Source of the DNA: Pinus tabuliformis
Taxonomy: Eukaryota; Streptophyta; Pinopsida; Pinales; Pinaceae
DNA length: 64,000 nt
NCBI GenBank assembly: GCA_031772625.1
Contig: CM062814.1
Span: 824,112,757-824,176,756 of the forward strand
Direction of reading: 5' to 3'
The stretch's first letter is position 1; the number at the start of each line of letters is the position of its first letter. Under the pieces are notes generated by a model. The model was not told the origin of the DNA. It searched no databases and worked only from the letters and a program-made list of their open reading frames with translations. The position numbers were made by a program, and so were the translations under genes. Below are positions 56,055 to 64,000 of the stretch, piece after piece.

Positions 56055-57520
56055 AGATCCTCTTCCCATCTCTGACTATCTTAGTTCTAAGGATGCTATT
56101 GTGCTTTTGAGTCTTCGCCTGCAAGGGGGTGCCTTGGGGAAGCCCTCCTCCTCCCAGGATTTATCATACAAAGATGCAGTTTGTAATCAGGCTCCCTAGG
56201 TTGTTGTTCCTCCTTCAACTCACCCTCAGGCTTCAGGCAAAGCAACCCCTTCCCAAGATGTTCCTAATATGTTTATTGTGGAAAAATATGAGGATATTCC
56301 CTCTGTTGAAAATTCCCATCCAAATCTGGAAGATCTTCACAAGATAATGACAAATAACGAGATGATCTACCGCTTCAATGGGTTGTGGCCTAGCATAATG
56401 GATCTTTATCAATGGATCCACTCTAATTGGACCAAATCCGGTTTTCTTATGTTCTAAGGGCTTATGCATAGTTGTGTTTCTCGCTAAGAAGATTATTAGA
56501 ATGCTTTGTCTAAGGGACCATGTTTCTGGGGAAAATTTGGGTTGTTCATGACCCCTTAGTTCCAAAACTTTAACCCCTCTATGATAGTAATCAGAAAGCT
56601 CCCCATTTGGGTCTGACTTCCAAACTTGTCGTCTCATCTATGGTATCATTCAATGTTTACAAGCATCGAAAACACCTTGGGTTGCTTCCTAGCCACAAAT
56701 CTTATGCGAGGCCAAAGTGGAGTTTATACTTACAGTCATATTTATGTAGAACTATACATCAGTAAAGGCTTTCCTAACAAAATCAACTTGAAAGTAGGTG
56801 ATTTCCACTGGACCGAACACCTGTACTATGAGAACATGAGTTTTCATTGTCGCCTCTACCATCAAATATGACACCTACAAAATTCCTGCGATCAAAATCG
56901 AATAAAAAGGAAGACTAAATCTAAGGCTTGGAAGCCATGCAACCTGCCCCCTATGGAGGAAGAGGACTCCTCTTCTTCAGACCAAGATGACAGTGATCAA
57001 ATGATGACATGCTCTTCTTGGACGAGGACCACGAGGAGAGTAAGGAGAATACAATTTTAGCAGTTAGAAATGAAATAGATAGTAATATTGTTTCGTTGGG
57101 AGTAGTAAAGCGAGCTTGCGAATCAATTTCCTCAAACTCTGATAAGGATGTAATAGCATCTTGTCAGGAAATTCTTCAGCAAGCCTTGGTTACTCCTTCG
57201 TCGAATGGAGGGGCAGGGAGTGAAAGTAACCAACAATAAAGAGAAAAAAAAGTAGATTCGAAAACTTGCCCCAAACTGGGTGATACCTTTTTTTAATTAC
57301 TCTGTTTACATAGATATCTCCTTAAAATTTGGTTTCGGTCTTTCTGTGAAAACTCTACCTTCAAGTAGATATTGTAAACTCCTTTTGACTAATAAAAAGT
57401 CTTTACACATGTTAAAAAACAAAAATGAATTTATACCATATATATGTTTCAATCATAGCATTAAAATTAAAATTCTCAAATTATTGAAATAATAAATTTA
57501 TTAGTAAAAAAAAAAAAAGA
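56055..57520 (+). pseudogene. LINE ORF1 (DUF4283-like) relic with poly(A) tail
   Basis: Frame pieces read DLSYKDAVCNQAP near 56160, MFIVEKYEDIPSVENSHPN (56269), WPSIMDLYQWIHSNWTKSGF, LSKGPCFWGKFGL, LPIWVRLPNLSSHLWYHSMF and NTLGCFLATNLM, then VELYISKGFPNKINLKVG and ENMSFHCRLYH. This is the DUF4283 order (W..LY.WI..W, GPxFW, WVRLPNL.. W, LG, C). An acidic stretch (EEEDSSSSDQDDSDQ) follows, then after a frameshift near 57005 a C terminus to TAA 57237-57239. A 3' UTR ends in an A-run at about 57508-57519. Stops at about 56200, 56455, 56488, 56497, 56550 and 56870. ORF2 is absent, so either an internal deletion or a separately copied ORF1 transcript. Confidence 0.65.
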
Positions 57521-57716
57521 GTATAAATTGAACTTCAATTCATAATTTATAATTCTTGGTTTGAAGATGTAAAGATTAATTTCACATTCAAAATATAAAA
57601 ATCACTTAAATAATATAGTGTGGACTTGGGATATAATATGTAATAAGGTGTGGAATGAGATATACTTTATGCTTTAATTGTTTCAAAATGTTAGGATGCC
57701 ACTTAACTCATATGCT
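57521..57716. other. AT-rich spacer, no gene seen
   Basis: Short A/T-rich stretch between the LINE relic and the tandem duplication. Confidence 0.5.
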
Positions 57717-58200
57717 TTAATTTTCTTGACATGTTAGGATGTCACGTAAATGGCATAATTTATGAAAACATAAATTAAAATTGATTTTGAATTGTATATA
57801 TAAATAATCAAAGAATTTAAATGACAAGTATTAATGCAAATATCAATTAACTTTGGCTTTGTAATATAGTTTTGTGGTAGCTTTTAATTGTTTAAAGGTA
57901 TTAGGTTATTATTTAGATGGTAGATATTAATTGTGTTAGGATATCTTTTTTAAATGGAATGTTTTAAAATTAATTTTCTTGACATGTTAGGATGTCACTT
58001 AAATGGCATAATTTATGAAAACATAAATTAAAATTGATTTTGAATTGTATATATAAGTAATCAAAGAATTTAAATAACAAGTATTAATGCAAATATCAAT
58101 TAACATTGGTTTTGTAATATAGTTTTGTGGTAGTTTTTAATTGTTTAAAGGTATTAGGTTGTTATTTAGATGGTAGATATTAATTGTGTTAGGATATCTA
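57717..58200 (+). repeat. Two-copy tandem duplication (253-bp period)
   Basis: TTAATTTTCTTGACATGTTA and the following ~230 bp to TTGTGTTAGGATATC occur at 57717 and 57970 with only about ten differences, so the duplication is fairly recent. A shorter related word (GATGCCACTTAACTCATATG) lies just upstream. Confidence 0.92.
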
Positions 58201-58597
58201 TGTTTTAATTGTTTTAAGGTGATAGTGGGATGTTATTTAAACAAGTGCTGCATGTATGGTAGTTTTTGCCGGGTCTGCCAGAAGGTCTACGTTGCAGATG
58301 GCATACCCGCAGAAATTTTTCCGAAATTATTTTTAAATGATTTGTATTATTCATAGTACAATACTGAAATCGTAAAGAGTTTTTTTTATTTTGTAATAAA
58401 AAGATGTCGTTCTAAATTGTTTTCAAATTATTTTTGCAGATTTGTTTTTAAATGAATTGTATTGGTCAGAGTACCATGCTGAAATGGTAAGGGAAGTAAT
58501 TTTTATTTTTTATTTTTTAATAAATATGTCTTGTCTATTGTTGGCAAAGCACTGGTGGTATGACCATGAATGGGAAATCCAATATAGTTATTGAATT

Positions 58598-58905
58598 AAT
58601 TGTTCATTCTGAAATACAATACACTATATAAGACATTGAACTTTGTTGGTCTTTATGAAATACACGATGTAATTACTGAATTAATTGTTCATTCTCAAAT
58701 ACATGATATAAGACACTGAAGTTGTCATTCATAATTTGTTCATTCTAAAATACATGATATAAAACGTTGAACTTGTTATTCATAGTTATTCATAATTTGT
58801 TCATTCTAAAATACATGATATAAGACGTTGAACTTGTTATTCATAACTCGTTCATTCTGGAATACATGATATAAGATGTTGAATTGGATGTTCATAATGA
58901 AAGAC
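58598..58905 (+). repeat. ~60-70-bp tandem repeat, about five copies
   Basis: TTGTTCATTCT(A/G)AAATACA, TGATATAAGAC(A/G)TTGAA and CTTGTTATTCATAA recur with spacing of 60-70 bp. The last copies are the most alike. Confidence 0.85.
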
Positions 58906-58995
58906 ATAAAAATAGATGGTTTTATGATAATAAAAAAACTAACATACGAATATGATTTTATTGTTATAATATTTCCTTTAGTTTAGGCCTATTAC

Positions 58996-61900
58996 TCAAT
59001 ACTTTGATTGACTACTCTCACCACTACCAGAAGATGTAGCAGTTGCTGCTGCAACTACAACAACCGCAAAAGCTACACCAGCAACTGAAATAGCAGCATG
59101 AACTTGTGCATTATGAACCCGGGTCTCTTCTTTTTTCTTCCCTTTTATATCTTTTAGCCACCGTCCTACTGTTCCCCCCAAATGTGTTTTTGTTGAGTTG
59201 ACAGTCTTACAGAACTGCCAATAAATTAAAATTTGCAGGGTTAGAGTCTTCAAGCAAACACTAGGTATCCTAGTACCATAGCACTCGCTAGATGAGCTAC
59301 CCAACAGGTGGCATGACTGGAAAAAGAGAAGGGGGCTGTAATAATCCCTCCGCCACTCCAGGTAAAAATTCTTGACATTAGCTGTTTCAAAGAAATTTTA
59401 TATAAATTTTACACTCCCAGAATGAAGCTGGAATGTGACCCATATAGTGAAAATAATATTAAGACATACAAGAATCCCGATAGCAAAGTTGTTCTTATGT
59501 TTAATGGCAAAGTTGACCTCTTGTGGTGGATAGCAGCTACTCCATTCAACACGCAGAACCTTCATGGCTTTCATTGGAATGTCGAATATCTAACGCCTGC
59601 TGGTCTTTGAATCAAAAGCTTATATTTTTATCTTCCAGCTATTTTTATAAAGAGATCAAACATTCATAAAAAGGTAAAATGTCTTCATTGTGCACGGATG
59701 AAAACACCAATGCGTTCCAAGATTGAAGTAATGATAGAGGTAAGGCTCTCCGTTGTAAATTTATTATACTTTTCATTCAAATGTATAAGAACCAGAACGA
59801 TTGTAAAGGAAGCTGAATGTAAATACCATAACTGTACCCAGTAGCAGAATACAAAAATTGAAATAAAGAACCATATAACGAACCTAAACTTACACATCAG
59901 AATTGAAAGCTTGTTGCAGTAAACCAGGCTTGAAGAAGATAATGTCAACCAAATAACATATCTAAAATTTTCTTGCACAATTGCTGTCTAGGTGTGGCAA
60001 CACAGAGGTGATAAACTCATTGTTGAATACATTCAAGAAACATGATTTATTAGGTTTCATGATCTGCTCCAGAAAACATTGTAAAATAACATACCTTGAA
60101 ATCATCAGATCCCCTTGGTGAAACTGGAGGACTCCCATTAAATGAGCCAGCACTTCGGATACTCAGTGGACCACTGCTATGCAGACTCTTTCTTGATGTC
60201 AGATGGCATTGTTCCTGTGAAGGAAATTAATTCATGAGATTCCAACAAACAGCTATACAAAAGATAATGACAATCTTGACATCAAAGGCTCTGACAGAAA
60301 CCTAGAAAGGATCTCTGGAATCTAAACGCAAAAATAAAGGCAACAATTAATACTTCAAACTCCATAGTCGAGTAAAAATGTAGATCAGACTTGTAAGGTT
60401 AGTTGTATTTAAAGTGAATTTAACCCTAAATCTACATTGATATCATTTCAAACATCAAAGCAGCTGAAGCATGCAAGGTACATATCAGTCAGACAAATTA
60501 ATCCACAGAAAATTTCATTAAGCCCATCAAATACAAGAAATCTGACTGCAAAGTAAGGATACAATGGAAGCCTACTTGGATCCAAATTACTATCCCCACA
60601 CAACTGTAAATATGTTACTCCCTTTTATGATTTTTTACCATCATTCAAATAAATTATATATTTCTATTCAACTTTCCCACTTATTCTTAAGGGTGTGAAG
60701 ATGCCCTTGCATCTTCTGATTTACACTATTATATCCTCTAAAAAGAATAAAGACACATGTTATGTCAGAAATAATGAAAAACCCCTTAAAGACAGTATAA
60801 CCTTATGCAAGCAGTAAAGAGCTTTGAGAAAGACTGCAGATATCCGTGCACTCTACAGGGGTGTTGCGCTGCGGAAGTGGCAGGATAGACAGATAATGCA
60901 ACAAGTGCCTGCTGACACGGAACAGTTACTTGAGCAGTAATTAGCATACATGCTTGGCACCCTGTGGCCATTATAGTGTTATTTTGTCCTCATTATAGTT
61001 TCGAGACATTGCCTTAATTTTTTTGACAGAACCAGCACGGAATACCAACAATGGCTAAATTACTTATTTATCTTCAGGTTTTAAGGAAAAAGGGTCTAGA
61101 ATACACTTGTGTGAATAAAAAGACAATTAATGGTTCAGATTCCACAGCTAAGTAACAGGATTAGTGGGTGGAAACCAAAAAGGTCGTAGTTCTAATAATT
61201 TTCATTCAATCGAAAGCAATTTCAATCTACAACTGCCAATATTTATAATCTATACCAATCACTCCGTAATGCAACCACCACATGGAGCATTCTATCAGAA
61301 CCTCGTTTGACACAACAATAAACATTAGACCACCAGCAGACAGCATACCTTACCAGGTAGTTTCACTACATATATACCTTAACATTTTCGATTGATAAAT
61401 TGTGTATATCGAGAATCGCTAAAACATTACATCAGAAGGAGCTTATACAGTTCGTTATGCATCAAACAAGCAAACATCCGAAACATCTGGCTCTGCTAAT
61501 GAATAGACAAATCCGATTGCCACAGAAAAACAGAAGCAACCTGCCTAGATCCACATTACTGCTTGAAGCTAGCATTTGCTAAGAGTATTGGCTTGTAGTC
61601 TGGTATTAAACTGATTAGTTTGTTTGACATAGAGGGGTTTCTATTTCCGCTGACTGAGCGTAAATAAATGCTCTTACCAAATACTCGTTCTTTGACTAAA
61701 AACAATCTAAATTACAAGGACAATGACGGATCTTGCACCAGAGTTATACAAACGTTGAAGAAAAACAAAGCTTAATGTACAGACCATAAGCAACAGTACA
61801 AAAGATCAAGAGAAACTTACAGATTGTGATAAAATTCTTTCCATTACTAGCTCTGCGGTTGCATTCGATGCATATGTAAATGGGACTGTAGCCAGAGATA

Positions 61901-62040
61901 AATTTTCTGGATTTCTACTTGCTCCTTGGGTTGCTGTTACTCCCGAGAATTAGCTGCTCGACACTCTCTGCTCTGAACTTATTCTGGACTCCGGATAAGG
62001 CATTTGTAGACCACCATGGACGCCTATGCATATGCAAACA
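58996..62040 (-). pseudogene. VAN3-binding/FORKED-like (DUF828) gene, partial and frameshifted
   Basis: Three exon-like blocks lie in order on the minus strand. Block 1 (about 62040-61821) encodes MHRRPWWSTNALSGVQNK in one frame and, after a shift near 61945-61955, NATAELVMERILSQS in another, ending at donor GTAAGTTT. Block 2 (60214-60095, exactly 40 codons, acceptor TTCCTTCACAG, donor GTATGT) encodes LHSSGPLSIRSAGSFNGSPP and VSPRGSDDFK. Block 3 (from 59214, acceptor TTATTGGCAG) encodes [33 protein letters not shown] and an Ala/Val-rich run; it either uses donor GTATTG at 59002 or stops at TGA 58996. These match the N-terminal half of VAN3-binding/FORKED proteins, which link the VAN3 ARF-GAP to auxin transport and vein patterning at the trans-Golgi. 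The second half, with the PH domain, is not found. Confidence 0.72.
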
Positions 62041-63684
62041 ACTGGCACTTGCAGGATGCACACTGCATGCAGAACACGGAAAACAGGTACCAAAAACTTA
62101 GGACAAACTAAATTTTGCTTTTGATAAAATGTTCAGCACGGCAATATGAGGAAACTTTGGATAACAAAAACTTTTCATCTCCGAAAACTTTGGATATCTT
62201 ATTTTTACGCCGAACATAATGTCTTGAAAGCTGGTTGGAAAAAGACCCCAACTTTGTTGTCCAATCAAAAATTACATAATAAATTTTATATTATTTTCTA
62301 TTATGAAAACTTTGGTTAAAGTTGTGACGCGGGGCAATATTTTTGGGTCAAACAAGAGATTAATACGCGGTCAAAGCACAATTGATGAATAAGAGTCCCA
62401 GGGACTAATAAGGTGTTTTGATAAGGATATAAAGTAAAATTAGATAAAAATATTAATAAATTTACAAAAATAAAATTAGATTTACCATATACTTTTAAAT
62501 AATATTATATAAAACTATTTAAGTGATAAATAATTATTTAAATAATAAGTTAAAAAAATAAATTAAATTTAGTAAAGTGTTTTGAGTAGTTAAAAATTAT
62601 ACTTGATAAATAAGAAATCAATAAAGTTGGTTATCTTTACGGGTAGCCTCGCATCTAGGAATGGTTCTTACTAAGTTAACTTGCTTTACCTATAATCATC
62701 CTCAAAAAAAAATGAAAAGATACCTATAAACTCTTCCCAATTTCCCAAATTTTCAATTAACCATCGCAAAGACTTATTTTACAGAGTGGTAGGTGGGGAG
62801 TAGTCAATACCGGAGATGTAAAACACCTAAATTTTTGCCTGCCGCCACCATGGTTTAAATGTCGCTCTCTATTGTATGAACTTTGAAATTATGGCCTAAA
62901 ATTTCGCCTGCGCCCACCATGGTTTAATTGCACGAGCTTTGAAATTATGACCGTCAAGGCGCCAGATGACGTATTGCAAAGAAAAATATATGATATGATA
63001 TATTTTAATGACGTTAATGAAACTTAATGGTTTAAGGACTTGAATTTCACACCAAATAAGATATCACAAGTTTTTTTCTAAAACAGTTTTTTGGTCATAA
63101 ATCTTGATAAAAAAATTCATTGTTAGGTGAAGCTTTGCTTTTTCAAACAGTTTGTTCAAATTTTTTATTTTAGATTACTTTTGAGACTGACATTTTATGA
63201 TGAAATGTTATTGTGTTATTGGGATGCAAATTCTTTCTTCCCACTCTTCAATCGCTCTTATCTTAAAAAAAAAAATGCAATTTTTTCTTCCTACTCTTCA
63301 ACGGCTCCTATCTTAAAAAAATACAAATTCTTTCTTCCCACTTTCCTTGAAAATCATCTATCTACCTATTTCACAGTTGACAGTGAGATCAGTCCTCAAT
63401 CATCTATCTACCTATTTCACACTTGACAGTGAGATCAGTCCTCAATCAATACAAAGAGTTAGAATTTTGAATATGCCTCAATTACCCATTTCCAACTATC
63501 TTGGAGAAAAGTAGTAGGTGAGCCTGCCATATGACCTAACACAGTTATGCACCACACGGTCAATCTGCTCTTCTCATCCTCTTTCCCTTGCTATATGATT
63601 GCCTCACAATGGTTGTTCAAAGGAAGACAACGAGGGCATAGCTGCAGCAGAGAAAGGAGAAAGGAGAAGGAGCAGCAGACCAAC
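62041..63684. other. Intergenic region between divergent genes
   Basis: Mostly AT-rich. It separates the minus-strand VAN3-binding-like gene from the plus-strand hydrolase, so both upstream regions lie here. Short duplications are present: CTTCC(C/T)ACTCTTCAA(T/C)(C/G)GCT at about 63240 and 63290, and AATCATCTATCTACCTATTT with CAC(A/T)GTTGACAGTGAGATCAG at 63352 and 63398. I see no clear TATA box or RNA gene. Confidence 0.5.
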
Positions 63685-64000
63685 ATGGAGAAAAAGCTGA
63701 GAGTGCTGTGTCTGCACGGATTCAGAACCAGCGGGAGCTTTCTGCAGAAACAAATCAGCAGATGGGATTCTTCAATCACTGAAAAACTTGATATGGTACG
63801 CCCTAATTCTGAGTCTTGCAGGTAGTTGAGCACAGAGTCACAGAGAATTTAAAAGTTGCTATGTACAGACTTTTGTAAAGAATCGATATATGTTTATGTT
63901 TTGCAGTGTTTCCTCGACGGACCCTATCCTGCTCAGGGGAAATCCGAGATCGAGGCCATATTTCCTCCTCCCTATTTTGAGTGGTTTCAATTTGAGAAGG
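63685..64000 (+). CDS. FSH-type serine hydrolase (alpha/beta hydrolase), exons 1-2, 3' end outside window
   Basis: Exon 1 (63685-63795, 37 codons) starts at ATG 63685 in context CAACATGG and encodes MEKKLRVLCLHGFRTSGSFL; HGxRTSG is the oxyanion-loop start of the FSH1/OVCA2 serine-hydrolase family. Intron 63796-63906 has GT...TTTTGCAG borders and is phase 0. Exon 2 from 63907 encodes FLDGPYPAQGKSEIEAIFPP, then PYFEWFQFEK, a very conserved plant block; the Ser-Asp-His triad lies beyond the window. Plant members are soluble esterases of unclear natural substrate. The frame is also open upstream to 63547 but that part lacks conservation and lies in the leader, so 63685 is preferred. No lesion is visible; this is the only gene here that looks functional. 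Confidence 0.9.

Noticed and set aside
59422..59610. Plus-strand 62-aa ORF between exon blocks of the VAN3-binding-like gene
   Set aside because: It lies in an intron of the minus-strand gene and matches no family; no splice or poly(A) signal seen.

Overview
This is plant nuclear DNA, most likely from a conifer. Intron-bearing plant gene pieces sit at the right end (an N-terminal FSH-type serine hydrolase with a GT/AG intron and a VAN3-binding/FORKED-like gene). The rest is AT-rich intergenic DNA filled with decayed, nested retroelements. The strongest pointer to a conifer is a degraded Penelope-like retroelement with a GIY-YIG endonuclease (30.6-31.3 kb). Endonuclease-bearing Penelope elements in plants are, to my knowledge, known essentially from conifers. 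No bacterial, organellar, rRNA, tRNA or CRISPR feature was found.

Layout. 1-6943: Ty1/copia element of Sirevirus type, with the end of the 5' LTR, a gag-pol reading frame broken by five nonsense codons, five polypurine tracts and a complete 1.6-kb 3' LTR. 6.9-9.6 kb: AT-rich spacer. 9.6-15.4 kb: an unusual mosaic satellite of short motifs in both orientations, full of hairpins. 15.4-20 kb: spacer with small tandem repeats. 20.08-21.54 kb: a poly(A) retroposon with a target-site duplication (TSD) and an unrecognised 187-codon ORF. 23.15-27.11 kb: a 5'-truncated L1-type LINE with an open RT/RNase H frame and a perfect 15-bp TSD. 30.6-31.3 kb: Penelope-like remnant. 33.9-35.3 kb: a small LTR element between two copies of an exon-containing segment. 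38.86-40.54 kb: a minus-strand retroposon. 42.6-43.3 kb: a ~120-bp tandem repeat. 43.6-44.1 kb: a LINE ORF1 (DUF4283-like) relic.

44.6-56.05 kb is a second, heavily decayed relative of the first copia element. Its gag zinc knuckle was split by a 6.4-kb non-autonomous LTR retrotransposon (46126-52524, TSD TATAA). The only ORF of that inserted element codes for a coiled coil, a G-patch and two CCHC knuckles. The integrase of the second copia element was split again by a ~0.93-kb insertion. At ~56.05 kb the copia sequence stops and a LINE ORF1 relic begins.

57.5-58.9 kb holds tandem duplications. 58.99-62.04 kb (minus strand) has three exon-like blocks of a VAN3-binding-protein-like gene that is frameshifted and lacks its C-terminal half. 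The plus-strand FSH hydrolase gene starts at 63685 and leaves the window inside exon 2. The retroelements record successive insertions (copia, then the LTR element inside it, then the LINE, which is the least decayed). Only the FSH gene looks like a working host gene.
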